Shown piece by piece: positions 47,261 to 59,000 of a stretch of 64,000 bases of DNA. The notes below the pieces were generated by a model. The model worked only from the letters and a program-made list of their open reading frames with translations, made no database searches and was not told the DNA's origin. The stretch's first letter is position 1. Every line of letters starts with the position of its first letter. The DNA comes from Pseudoscleropodium purum. Taxonomy: Eukaryota; Streptophyta; Bryopsida; Hypnales; Brachytheciaceae. The position numbers and the translations under genes were made by a program. The stretch spans positions 12,586,001 through 12,650,000 of the forward strand of contig OZ017803.1 in NCBI GenBank assembly GCA_963969395.1, in the 5' to 3' direction.

Positions 47261-48189
47261 GATTTCTGGAGGAGGCTCGCATCTGCAAGCTACTGCGGGA
47301 CACAGACAGGACTGTCTTGGTGACAACCCAACCACGGCTTTAAACAGCGAGTATGCTCATTACCCAATTGGTTGTAAGCATGCTATGTTTTGGATGATCT
47401 GCTGCACATCCAACCTCTTGATCAAGAGTGAAAAGACTCGATAGCTTATCTGTTACCCTGGAAATGCTTTTGTTGCTCTGGAAATGCTTTTGCTGCCATG
47501 ATAAGGTGGGAAGCCTTATGCTGAGGGTGCAGAGTCTTACCACTTTAAGAGAACCTCAGGTATAGCTGTTTACCTCTGGAGTCGTATGCTTGCGCCCAGA
47601 GTGATGAGAATGACAGGCCATTACTGGTAGACCTGCTATTGGGGACTGCATACAAGTTTTCTGCCCTCGTTTGGGTTTGGCCCACCCTGGAAGAGCTAGT
47701 GTATCATCAAAATCCATTTTTTTCTCAATTTGTGACATACAAGCCATGTTCCGTCATCTCTCATCATCCGTTTCTGGTCGTTGTAGCTGCGCTGTGACCA
47801 AGGCCTTGCAATTCTGACAATTGGCTTGCAAATCAACCCTTCCTGACCTCTTTGCTCTGTCGAGATTTTTGCCTTGCAATGCAGGTTTTTGAAAGTGTAA
47901 TATGATCAAGACTGTAATGGACAGCTGAATTCTAGATCATGTCCTGCTCCCACTATTTGGTGAGTCTGGTTATTCTTTTCAAGTGCACATTCAAGGGAAA
48001 ATGCTTAGCGCACTGCTGGGAGGAAAACAGCCACGCGACAAGAGCTCAATTTTTTCAGAATTTGTGTCCAGCGGGTCCTAAACAAACGGACTACAAGCTT
48101 GTGGAGTACGTGCTGATGTATTCATTATATTCCAAAATCCATTCCTAGACCCTTGTCCTTGACGCGGTGATATTTCCTTACCAAATCCT
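47261..48189. other. 3' flank of MurE, convergent with the LRR-like gene
   Basis: Probably the MurE 3' untranslated region and a short spacer. No protein-like frame. The neighbouring minus-strand gene ends at 48190. Confidence 0.5.
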
Positions 48190-49557
48190 TTAATGTATGA
48201 ACCCTACAACCTCGTGTATGAACTTGTAAACATCCTCACTGGGATAATCATCCTTCCACTCCCCCACTTCAACATTGACGTCTCCTTCCATCGGTCTCAA
48301 AGTAACACGCAAGAACTTAGGATAACACCCCTGACGATCAATGCTATCCAGCCTTGTGAAGTTCAGTTCCAGCACTTCAAAGTCCCGTCCCAATTCGTTC
48401 TTCTCCCTCTCCAGTCTCAACAGACTGTACAGATTCCTTGTAGCCTCGCACACAGCATCTTCCTTGAGCGGCGGCTTATACCCATCCGTGCCCACATAGT
48501 CAGGAAATTTCTCCTGAAACACGCTCTCTTCGAGCGGAACTTCGATCCACAGTCTCAGCGTCTTCAAGGACTTGAATCGCCCAAGCGGGGCGATATCCCC
48601 CCTGAGAGCTGTGAATGGCATCTCCGACAACTCCTTCCCCTTCTTCCACCATTTCTCGTTATTGTCGGAGACAATGAAGGGGAAGTCCATCTCCAACTCT
48701 TCCAGCCGCAGAAGTTTCTCAGCCATCGCCTCAATCTGCTCAGGAGTCAACCAGCTCGGTCTCACGCAGCCGTGAGGCATGGTATGCATTTTCAACACGC
48801 GCAGTGTCTCCGCTTGCGTCACGATCGCAGGGAGGAGGAGGGATATTTCGCCCTGGTAATCCGACACTTCGATGCTCTCCAGCTGCGGGAGGGACTTAAT
48901 CGTGTCAGTCGCAACTTCCGACTTGCGCGACATCCACAAGGATCTCGCTTTTTCGGAGGCCGGGTAGTACGGCACCAGAAGGTGCAGCTCCAACGACCTT
49001 GCGGGGTGCGTCGTCCAGAGGAACACGCCAAAGTCGTTCCTATGGATCTGCACCTGCGGGTTTGCAACGGCGCTCCAGAACTGAATGTCTAGATTCGGGA
49101 CGTCGACGGCATCGGTTGTCATCTGGCGCTTGAGGACGCGCAGCGTCACATTGGGGAACTCGGCCTGCAGCTTCGCGAGCACGGCGGTCGGGATCGGTTT
49201 GTTCAGACACCATGTAAACGTCTTCAGCTTCCCATGCCCGTCTCCACCGACAAGTCCCAAAATCGCCTCCAGTGTCATCCCGTCCAGCACGCCAGGCACC
49301 AAATCCAAGCCGCGCTGGTCATCCGCGTCCAACGCCCCAACATAATCTCTGAACCACGTGCTCGAGATGACAATCTCCTCGACCTTCTTCGCCCAATCGT
49401 CTTTCCTGTCTAGACATTTCCGGACAACCTGGTGAAGAGATTGAACGTCGGTATCGAGTTCTAGCTTGATGATCGCGGAGACTTCTGGGCGGGGGAGGCG
49501 AAGGACAGAGCCGTCTGAAATTGCTGGAACGGGGAGAAAATCCGAGGGGAAGTCCAT
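48190..49557 (-). CDS. LRR-like protein, intronless and GC-rich, unassigned
   Basis: A single frame of 455 residues from ATG 49557; it is open 54 bases further upstream, but that extension begins at TTG. Leucines recur at irregular LRR-like spacing (LPQLESIEVSDYQGEISLLL, LLRLEELEMDFPFIV, FKSLKTLRLWIEVPLEESVF, DFEVLELNFTRL). This resembles the degenerate LRRs of F-box/LRR-type proteins, but no F-box was recognised at the N-terminus. It has no signal peptide or membrane segment. Codon use favours G/C at third positions, unlike other genes here, and there is no intron although the neighbours have many. Overall style, including the WWKKGKELSEMPFTALRGDI region, recalls uncharacterised fungal LRR proteins, so horizontal origin is possible but unproven. 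It could also be a retrocopy. Confidence 0.75.
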   Translation of the reverse strand: MDFPSDFLPVPAISDGSVLRLPRPEVSAIIKLELDTDVQSLHQVVRKCLDRKDDWAKKVEEIVISSTWFRDYVGALDADDQRGLDLVPGVLDGMTLEAILGLVGGDGHGKLKTFTWCLNKPIPTAVLAKLQAEFPNVTLRVLKRQMTTDAVDVPNLDIQFWSAVANPQVQIHRNDFGVFLWTTHPARSLELHLLVPYYPASEKARSLWMSRKSEVATDTIKSLPQLESIEVSDYQGEISLLLPAIVTQAETLRVLKMHTMPHGCVRPSWLTPEQIEAMAEKLLRLEELEMDFPFIVSDNNEKWWKKGKELSEMPFTALRGDIAPLGRFKSLKTLRLWIEVPLEESVFQEKFPDYVGTDGYKPPLKEDAVCEATRNLYSLLRLEREKNELGRDFEVLELNFTRLDSIDRQGCYPKFLRVTLRPMEGDVNVEVGEWKDDYPSEDVYKFIHEVVGFIH

Positions 49558-49600
49558 TTCGGGACTGCGGGCAAGGCTGCGGCTGCAGCTGCAGGCCCGC

Positions 49601-49672
49601 GCATGAGGCAAACGAAAGGCTTGCGAAGTCGGATATGAGGGTCGCGGAAACGCGGGTTTGCCTCATGCGGAA
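49601..49672. repeat. Inverted repeat upstream of the LRR-like gene
   Basis: GCATGAGGCAAAC at about 49601 and GTTTGCCTCATGC at about 49660 form a 13-base perfect stem with a loop of about 45 bases, 45-115 bases before the start codon. It could form a hairpin in the 5' untranslated region or be an operator-like site. Confidence 0.6.
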
Positions 49673-51324
49673 GCCTTATACTACGCCTGGGGTCGGATGG
49701 AAGGCCGGCCAGATTTGCCTTCAATCTCGTCCCATTTTTTCCATACAGCTGGCCCGCATTTTAGGGCTAAATTTCCAATTCATGTGCTCTTGGATTTTCT
49801 CTATGCTCAATTAAAAATATATATATAAAAGCAAGCATGTTTACCTTTCTCATCTTTTATTTTTAATTAGTTAATTAATTCTTCCTTTTTTTCCTTTTTA
49901 TTTCTATTTGCTCTATCTCAAAAATAGAATAGAGAATGTTTTTATTTTTTTGGGAACCTTTTTCTTTCTCTTCTTGTTTTTGCTATTTGGAAAAAGAAGG
50001 AGTTCTTTGACTTCTTTTGAACCTTTTTTTTTAGCTTGATGTTGAAATTAGAGTTGAAGCCTTAGAGTAGTTGTCATTTATTTTCATGAAAGTTTCAAGA
50101 ATTTTGAAAAATAAATCATTTTGGTCTTGTCACTAGAGGGGTTTGAAAATAATCACACAACTAAATACACAATTTGAAAAAACACCTCCTTTTATCTCTT
50201 TTTTAAATCTACATTTTTCTTTTCTATTTATTTTCTTAAATACAAATTCTTTTACTATAAGAACTTGAATAAATTCAACGGTATATGTAAATGAAGTATT
50301 ATCATACATGTTGTTTATAGTATAGTAATTTTTCTCTATCATATTCTTTTTTCAAGTATTTGTCATCAAAATTGATAAATTCACTAATCATCTCATAGAT
50401 GTCAAAATCTACACCATGACTTCAACAATGGCTTTCTATTTAGAGATTTGCATTTGACAAAAAATATACCAAAAAACCCTTGTTCTTAATCAAATAAACA
50501 TCTCATGTACAAATGGAACAGATTAATAAATGGAACCAAATTAATATCTCATGTTTAGACAAGTAAAACAAAAAATGTATCAAATTTCTTTTATTAAGCA
50601 TTTCATGTTATTGTGATAATACTTATACAAAATAATAGATTGCCATACAATTTTTATTCTAATATTACAAAATTAAAACTATTTATTATAATTAATTAAT
50701 TAAAGATATTCTCATATGGATTTTTTTTTTATTTGAAATTAAACATATAAATATTAAAAATACTTATCTTTAATTTTATTTAATATACTTTTTATGTTTA
50801 ATAAATAAAAATAAGCTTCTCTCATTCAAATTAATGGTCAAAGATAATTTTGAAATTGTAAAGTGATTATTATTAATTAAAAAAACCTCCTTGAGGTATT
50901 ATTAAACAAAAAATGTTCACATCAATTTATAAAGTCATTCTATAGTCTATATAAAACATTCATTTAAAAAATAAATATTATGATATATGATCTAATGCTC
51001 CTAGGATTAGCCTTAATGCATCCAGTGATTCATAGCTCCCAAAATAAATACAAGAGAAATTGGGAGGAAGTTTTTTTTTAAGTATTTATTAAAAAAAAAA
51101 GCCTTGGTAAATGGTGGAGATTTGTACAATCCAACAATGGAGTCGAATTTAACCCCAATCCAGCCCTAGATGGGAGTTTGAGTCATCTAAAACCTCAAGC
51201 TAAAGTCATGTTTTAGTTGACTAATTTTTATGAATATCCAATATAACAACTATGTTTTTATGTTGACAATGATATTCAATTTAATATGAAAATTGGATCT
51301 CTCAAGTGAATTCCTTTTTTTATA
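49673..51324. other. AT-rich intergenic stretch
   Basis: No protein-like frame or RNA gene. The first part is probably promoter of the LRR-like gene, the rest very AT-rich spacer. Confidence 0.5.
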
Positions 51325-51608
51325 CATTAGAAAAATTTTGGAGCCTTTGGATGCTTGCGAGTTATCATAGCCTGCGAACGCAAGAAACAAGATTGACACA
51401 GCGGTCTAACATGGCCAAGACCCTACTATGTCATTGACCAAATTTTTTTTTAAAAACTTTTTTTTAAAAATTTGCATTTGGAAACTAAATTTTTTTTTTT
51501 TTTTATCAAAAAAAATTCTGACAACAGGCCCTTCCCCTCGCTACAGGGAACAGCTACGAGAGAATAGGCTCGAAACAAGCTTCTAGACCCCCCAAAACTC
51601 TTCTAATG
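51325..51608 (-). mobile_element. CATTAGAAGAG-family TIR element, inverted full copy
   Basis: A 284-bp element, opposite in orientation to the one at 19764. It starts CATTAGAAAAATTTTGGAGC, passes through TGCGAGTTATCATAGCCTGC and a poly-T/A linker, then GACAACAGGCCCTTCCCCTC, and ends CCCCCCAAAACTCTTCTAATG. Confidence 0.75.
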
Positions 51609-52521
51609 GTTGCTTGTAATAATAGAAAGAAGGTGTCACCTTGAAGCCACTTCAAATGATGTCATTTCCTTTACTATGTTACAAAAATTGAAATCCATTT
51701 AAATAATGTAAATATACATATTTTACATAATGTTTGCATTTGCAACACAACAATGTGCACAAGTCAATTTTACCAATAGAATATAATTTGTGAGACTTTT
51801 AGTTTTCATGTTGTTTTTTCATTTATAGTACATGTATGATTTATTTGTATGAATTGTTTGATATACAATGTTTGTACACTTACTATTTGTGTAAATTATA
51901 TTCAACAATAGTTAGTATACATATTGTACCAATCTTCCTAAAACCACATGTAAATTTTTGAATGACAATTGATCATGTTTAGATGCCTAAAATTTCAGAA
52001 TTTTACCACTATAGGGTGTAGGAAATGGGTGAAAAATAAAAATAGAAATAAAATAGAGACATATCTATTGTAAAATAATGGCTAAATGGCCTTCCAAGTA
52101 AAAAATCTCAACGCACATATAAAGAGAATACAAGATAAAGTGACATACTTAAGTCTAAAATATTTTGTTTTGAGGTTTGGGATATTTTTTAAGTTTTATT
52201 AGCTATTTTCCTTCAATTCCCATATTAAACCAATTTTTCAAGTACTAAATTTGGTTTTCATTCCATTCTGTACTCTATGTAGAAATTTTATAGATTTTGC
52301 ACTCAAATTTGTTTTTGATGTTATCAAATTGCAATTAAGTTTTTTTCCAATTCCACCAACTAATAATGAATTAATTGATGATTCTTTGGTGATTCTCCTC
52401 GAACATTACTATGTTCAATTTTTTCTTTCAATGCATTTTGGTGTAGTTTTCTTTTTCTTATTTATGTCCTACAAAAAAATTAAAAAAAATTAAAAACACA
52501 AAGTAATAAGCTAGATTTGTC
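51609..52521. other. AT-rich intergenic stretch
   Basis: No supported gene. An 80-codon frame at 52251-52493 is low-complexity and ends in a poly-lysine/asparagine run, so it was not accepted. Confidence 0.5.
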
Positions 52522-52905
52522 CAATACCACCATTTACCCAATTCCGCCACCTATAGGTTCCCCCCATTTCTATCACTGGCCCCATCTATTACGATAATCT
52601 TACTAATTCATTATTGTGATGGCAATGCAGTGGAGAGTGAACACATGAGCCTATGCTTCAACAATGGTCTGAGCATGCTTCAACAAGGGTCTACTCATAG
52701 TTTTACATTCCAACTTTGAAAAATTACAAAAAATTCAATTCTTGTCAAAATGTCTTCATTCTTTTTGCAATTGACTTCTCTACAACAATTTAATCTCTGA
52801 AAAATATGAGAGCTCATAAATAGCTTCTCCAAAATACCTAGATAACAAAGCTGTATGGTGATCGGCAGTTCTACCTTATGCCAACAACAAGAACGGAACA
52901 ATGAG
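52522..52905 (+). repeat. Dispersed repeat, uninterrupted copy
   Basis: Begins around TCCAATACCACCATTTACCC and runs through TGTGATGGCAATGCAGTGGA and CATGCTTCAACAAGGGTCTA to ATAGCTTCTCCAAAATACCT and a ...GTGATCGGCAGTTCTACCTT end. The same series of blocks is present at 62905-63545, where it is split by a 270-bp transposon. Non-coding. Confidence 0.75.
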
Positions 52906-53040
52906 TGCTAACTTAAGATGCCCTGGTCCCACTTCTCTGCAGACACCCCCAAGTCTGCAGACAACTCACTGACAAACCCTTCCTCGGTATTCGAACCATA
53001 GATTTACTCCTGGTATTTCGTAGATCCTCTAACATCTACC

Positions 53041-55135
53041 AATTCTCCAGTAGAGCTTCTCTCTGAGTTCTCTCTCTGGCTGGGAGAGAAGGCCGTCCGC
53101 CATAGCCCGCACCGAGACGAAGAGGCAGCTTCAGCAGCTTTGCAGCTACTCTGAAGTTTCCTTATTATCCCTGAGCCACCGTCATCTCCATCTGCCGCTT
53201 CTCCTGGTCACTCCTCTTTGCACGATCTCTCCGAACTCACAGTTACTTCTCTTCAATTGACGAAACCCGCACCGCATCGTTTCTCACGGTCGGAATGTCT
53301 CATCTGCACCATTGCTCTCGTTTTGGTAAGTGTCTTGTTATTGGCTGCTTGGCTGCTTGTCTTCTTGGTCGGTCGGTTGCTTGTGACGATGGACGCTTGG
53401 TTGCTTCGATTCTCACTTTGGTTCTTTTGTTTTTTGCGGAGGAAATGCGGTTTTCGTTTGGTTTCAATTTTGAATCGTTCAATTGGAGCGATGTGGTGAA
53501 TTGGAACGAAGCGGTCTTGAAAAGGGGGGCGGTGTGTGTGTAGGATTTCGAATTTGCCTTCCGGTTCTAGGGTTGGTGTGAGCCGACCGACACAGTCGGG
53601 GTAATTTGTTGGAAAATTCGTCTGGTATCGTCTTGGAAAGGGGTTTTTGATCATCTGGTATAGATGCGTATAGAGATCGGAGGTGAGTTCTGAATTTTGG
53701 TGGGAGGGTATTGTGGAGGGTATTGGTAGAAGCGCCGTTGGGGTCAATTACGTGATTGTGGTTGGATAGAGCCTTTGTGTTCTGCCAAATTTAGGTCAAT
53801 TTCCGAGGAGAGCGGCTTAAGCCCTAAAATATTAGGAGACGGAAATCGAACTCGTGTTTAGAGTCTTAGTTTTGAGGGACTGTCTTTTTTCTGATTTTAA
53901 TTATTTGCTGACCTGCGCATGCAATATTCTTCACTGATTCACTGAATTGTATTTTCCACAGTGTGATCAATCGAATTGGTTGCGCTTTGTATTCCCTTGC
54001 TGGAGCCATTGCTGGAGCCATTGTAGCCACTGGAGACAAGGCTCTGTTTTGGCCCTGTACTGTACAGCCTTAGTAATTAAAGTGCTCAAAATGATTTTTG
54101 GAAAGATCGCATCACTCAATGATCTCATGATTAGCCCTTCTCTTGGATATGTGATTGCATGAAGTTATTTCTTTATGCGTGTTATGATTTGGAGCTTGTA
54201 TAGGTAAGAGTGCGTGTTTCTCGTCTTCTTTTAGTTAGTGAATCAGTCAGTATTTCGTGCAGTTGTTGTTGTGGTCAGTGACTTTTAGAAAGAGCACATT
54301 TTTCGTCTAGTAAGAGTTGCTGCTAATGCAGAAGCAGGTTTGTAGGTTTTAAGTTAGACGATACTATATGTGTCGCTTCAAGCATTTTGACATATGTAGG
54401 AGTGTAATTTTGGTAGATCATTGTAGAGTTGTGAAGGGACCACTTTGGGTACAAGAGCCAAAATCTTTAGAGAGCATTTTTTATCACTATGTTGAATTTC
54501 TTATGCAATTTCAACGTGGGAAGTTGCAGACCGCTGAGAGTAGACAACCCCATTTCCAATCAGAGATCTTTGGCCATAAACATTTGGCCAAGCCACACTA
54601 ACACCGCTTGCTAATGACTCGAACCAAGTGTACGGATAGATGAGTTCCTGTTGGTAACAGCGATCTGTTTAGGGCATGGGATTTGTTACTTAATTGATTA
54701 AGTGTCCTCTACCTTCTGCGTTGCACTTCGACGCTTTAAAATGACAATATAGAATGTCCGAAGAAGTTGTGGTCTTTATAAGAAGCTATGAAGTGGCCTT
54801 AGCGAAGTAAATCACTTGAACTCATGGCCTGATGGTCCTTGCGACTTGTATTGACGATCTGATATGTGATTGCAGGTTGTGTTGGAGATTAGTTACCGTT
54901 GAGATAGTTGGAATTGCTACCAAATATTGCATCTCTCGAGGGACATCAGGTTTCTGATGCTGAACGTGAGCCTAGTTTATGTGCAGCTGGATCGACGAAA
55001 GATTGTGCACTTGGTTACTCGTGATATTTGAAGGAAGCTGCATATGTCTCGTGGATTATCTCCATGACTTGGAATGAAGGAAGTCTAGGTGATGTTGGAC
55101 GTTCTAGTTGATTACCTGATTACGGCTTTATAAAC
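53041..55135 (+). other. 5' untranslated exons and introns of the RIN13-like gene
   Basis: A GC-richer, CT-rich leader (TCTCTCTGAGTTCTCTCTCT) at about 53055 leads to a donor near 53327 (CGTTTTG/GTAAGT). A plausible acceptor precedes GTTGTGTTGGAGATTAG near 54877, giving a large 5'UTR intron; a smaller internal exon may exist near 53960. The open frames inside are short and not protein-like. Position and splice signals make this the leader of the gene starting at 55136. Confidence 0.45.
54400..54690. repeat. Dispersed repeat in the 5'UTR intron
   Basis: Resembles the repeat in MurE intron 1: CCACTTTGGGTACAAGAGCC followed by AACACCGCTTGCTAATGACT and GAGTTCCTGTTGGTAACAG. Non-coding. Confidence 0.5.
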
Positions 55136-57993
55136 ATGGTCGCGGAGGCGGTTTACCTCGATCTTAGCAGCTCAGATGAAGATGAAGAAGACCACAATCA
55201 GAACCCGAACGGTTGGGCAGACTCAACTGGACTCTCGTATTTGTCAAAGGTAAGATAGTAGATTGGTTGCTTGTATGTCGTGCTAGGGATCATGGTGTTT
55301 TGTTTTTAGGACATTTTCTTCGCTGTCTGGAAATATATGAGAGATCATCTGTTTGTTTTTGCGTAACGTGAACTTGGTTCGCCGTGTACGTCTGTGATTT
55401 ACTTGTATGAATAACCCCCAAATTTCCTATGTCTTCAATTTAGTTTGATCCATTTCAATTTTACTGAGGATTGGTGGGACTCGCATTTTCCATTCCAGAT
55501 TAATTAGTGTCGTCATGTCCTTACGTGAATTAGCTTATTGGTCATGTCTTTTCTACATTGCCTGGGTTGTTCTGCAACTTGCCCTAACAGTTACTCTTTC
55601 GTATAGGTCTGTGTCCTCCATGCGGAGGAAGAGGATGTGGTGATTATCGACAAACCCTCGAGTAATGACAAATTGAAAAGGGACAAGCCAAGGGTAATTA
55701 GAACTGTGATGGATGACGATGAGTGTTGTATGTTGGATACAGACCCGTCTGCTACCGAGACCACGGATTGTACTCCTCCTCTCGACTCAGATGAATTGGT
55801 CATGACTGGAGAAAAAGGGCCTGTAAGTTCAGAATGTTGTCTTCCCTTTTTATCTTAGAATAATAAAAGATTGAAAATGTATTTGACCACTTAGTTGTGC
55901 TTCTGGCCTGAAACTTCTATTTGCTGTGCAGGTGGCATGCAGAGATTTTCCACATGCTAGGTATCTATGTGTCCATTTTCCGTTCAAGACTACTCTTCAT
56001 GCCAATTTCTGTACGCAGGTGAGTTCTCATTTCTATTAGTCTCTTGGTGATTGAGCCACATCCTTCAATGCTTTATTATGAAACTTTAATTGTTGAATAG
56101 TGCTACAATTTTATGATGACAATTTCTGTCTATGGGTGACAATTGTATCGTTTGGACTTCTGTTTTTTCACATCTTGACTTAGAGATTGTTTTCTTTACC
56201 AGATTTGAGATTTAGTGAAAAGGTACCGCCTCGGTGCTATGCATGATAATGCTCGAACCTGAGCTGGTATTGTTTCTTCTCAAGGTTGCGAGAATGTCTC
56301 TTGCTTACTACATGCTCTCTCCATATTATGCGAGTGCATGCATCATTTATAATATGAAAAGCATGCGATTCTGATTGATGGACTTTGGTGCAGTGTCATT
56401 GTTATGTTTGCGATTCATTAGCTCCATGTCCTCTGTGGGGCGATGGAAATAGTGCCGGCGATCACTGTCACGCATCTGAGGAGTCTCCTTGGAAATCACT
56501 CCGGAAACTTGCAAAATGCGGTCCAGTTTCTTCTTCACGTGCGACCCCAATACCAGCAGCAACAGTAGCAACTCAATCGGGAATCAATGTATCAAGTGAG
56601 ACATGCTATATCTTGCTCTTATTTATGCTTATGGGGTGGTCATCTCGGTGATCATGTCTTTCTGAGTGAGCTATCTGTCCACATTTGTTCTCATTATCTT
56701 TGTTTCTAGGCCTATGAGTACAGCGATCTGATTTTTCTGGTTAATGAGAAGGAATCCTTTGATTTGATGAGATATCTTGGTATTGTTCTTATAGTTTCAT
56801 TTTCTCACCTTTGCCTTCCTTGGGTAGAGGATTGCATCTGGTTAAGTTACAATCCTATCCTCAGTTATTGAATATGACCTTTACCTGCAGACATCAACGG
56901 GATTCCGACTCCATTGAGCGTTTTTGTCCCACCAAGCATATTACAAGCACATGCTACAAGCCTATCACCAGTTAGTGAATCTCCAGTAGTTGGTTCAAGC
57001 CCTGTTGGTTTAGGAATCTCACTCCCGGCGCGAGGCAACACGACTGCAACAACTGGTCCTTTAGTTATCAGGTTGAGTACGAAAGGTCGAGGAAAACCTT
57101 CCCAACGTCCACACCTGGGAGTGCGGTCACCGAAGCCACCCCATCGATCCTCGCCAGTATCTGTTTTCTCAAGAAATAATAGATCTCTGCCTTTACCAAG
57201 ATCTCGATCGGCTCCTTCTGAAAGAATACCAGATCCAGTTCTGCCAATACCTGCACAGATTCCACAACCTCTACAACAATCCCAGTTCTACCTTAGTCCG
57301 GGAGCAGAAAGGACAGGAAGTGGGACCGCCCCGTTTCCTTCTCAACAATTGCCCGCTTTTAATACGGTTCCTAGTACAGCAGGAGGCTCACCAGTCATGA
57401 CACCACCTGTAAATTTCCCACATACAATGGGCAGCTCTAATGTAGCTCCTTATTACCCTTTCCAAGCTCCACCTTTACCCAACAGTCCGCCACCTTACAT
57501 TCCTCCCCCACCCCCTCCTGCGTTCACTTCTGGAGCATATAGCATCCCATCTCCTGCTGCCGTGTATGATCAGTTCTCCATGCAGCAGCTTCCCGCTGCA
57601 GATGCAAGCGTTGCAGGATTCGTTTCTCATATTCCTGATAGTACCTACGTTTCTCCTAGTGACCAGCAAGTTCATATGGCTCCACATTATGAGGATTATG
57701 CCTTTGCTTTACCGAGGTCAAATTACGGTACTGATTACGCAGCGCAAGATTATAAGAGTCCAGTAGTAGAGACGACTTATGCTACTCCTAGTTATGAGTC
57801 TTCAAATGGGGGTAATGTTGATATTATGGAGGGGCCAACTGAAGGATGGGCAGCGGAAGCAGCCTCACTTTTCGACTCGTTCACACCTGGGGTCAACCCT
57901 AACGCCAATCAGCAATCGACCACGTCCTTGGAGAAGGTGTTGGAGCAAATGGCTGGGGATGATTATCTATGGGAGCAATTTTCTTCGTGGTAA
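55136..57993 (+). CDS. RIN13-like zinc-cluster protein
   Basis: Five coding exons (55136-55249, 55607-55822, 55932-56018, 56394-56595, 56891-57993) join in phase to 573 residues. The N-terminus is acidic (LDLSSSDEDEED). Residues about 111-180 hold a cysteine/histidine-rich module: HARYLCVHFPFKTTLHANFC, then CHCYVCDSLAPCPLWG and DHCHASEESPWKSLRKL. This is the plant-specific module shared with RPM1-interacting protein 13 (RIN13), a nuclear protein tied to resistance signalling in Arabidopsis. The remaining 370 residues are proline/serine/tyrosine-rich and disordered, with a poly-proline run (PPPYIPPPPPPAF), typical of nuclear or RNA-associated proteins. The start is the first ATG in the exon, in AAACATGG context. 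The pathogen-signalling role is inferred by similarity only; zinc binding is likely but not shown. Confidence 0.75.
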
Positions 57994-59000
57994 TGGAAAT
58001 CAACAAGGGGCCACTAGGAGCCTCATGACGCAACTTTTTTTTTTTTGCAGCATTGTCTGAGACCCTCTGAAGGAGGCTCCATGCTGCACTGTCGATCTCT
58101 CTGGATCAAAATGGCGCAATATCATCTCCAGGTTTGTTGGCTCCTACTTGCCCAAGCTAACAATAAGACGCCCACTTTGTTTTGGTTTTATTATCTCTCA
58201 AAAAATTGGTTTTTATTTGCACAAAATTGAAGGTGTGATTTCTTCATTCTATTGGTAGTTTTGTTGCCTCCCTTGATGATTTTTTTCAGTTCCTAAGGAT
58301 GTGGAAGTGTCCACTCTTGGGCCATTTGGGCACTCCAGGGTGAAAGAGCTGACCTGAGCTCAAGTTCTTGCCTTCATGAACTACTAGCTCCTCACCTGGG
58401 ATTTATCTGCAGGTCCAGTGGGATGTATTGGATGCTCGTGAGAAGTAATTGCTTAAAGCCAGCTTTATGGTCATTTAGCATGTTTTTCTGATGATTTGTG
58501 ATTGTGCTCTAAGCCTGTTGCTTCCTGATGTTTGCAGGTAATTATGGAGAAATGCGGTCCAGATGTATTCATAGTTGGATTCCTTGGCTATTTCTGTGAA
58601 GGATATCCGGTCTTCCAGTATAGCAAGTGACATATTAGTTTTGACAAAAAGTTGAGACTGCTTTACACGTAGTCTTGGTATCCTCCTCATCGAGGTGCCA
58701 AGTTTGTGCTGGGAATTGAAGCTCCCGGACAGATCCAATGTACAGAAATTTCTCTGTAAGTGGGGAGGTGCTGCTTGTTTGGCAGCGAGTGGATTCGATA
58801 CCAAGTCCCCGGAATATTTATAATATATGAGGGGCCAGAGAAATGGCAGACGGATTCAATTGCTTTCTTGCTATTGGGCACTAGTTACGGCAACGGCAAG
58901 CTTTTAATCTTAGAAGAAAAAGTAGAGTTGTTAGATATTTAGAGGGAATGTTCAAAGATTCTTGTTCTTTAGATTGAATTTTCACAAGATTTTTTTTTAA
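57994..59000 (+). other. 3' flank of the RIN13-like gene
   Basis: Contains a T-run followed by AG at about 58036-58051, possibly a 3'UTR intron acceptor. No coding frame was accepted. The normal composition persists to about 58900 and then turns AT-rich, suggesting a long 3' untranslated region. Confidence 0.4.

Noticed and set aside
48193..49092. 299-codon plus-strand frame
   Set aside because: Antisense shadow of the GC-rich LRR-like gene; such frames are expected opposite GC-rich coding sequence.
53253..53747. 164-codon minus-strand frame
   Set aside because: Antisense to the GC-richer leader and intron start of the RIN13-like gene; composition not protein-like.
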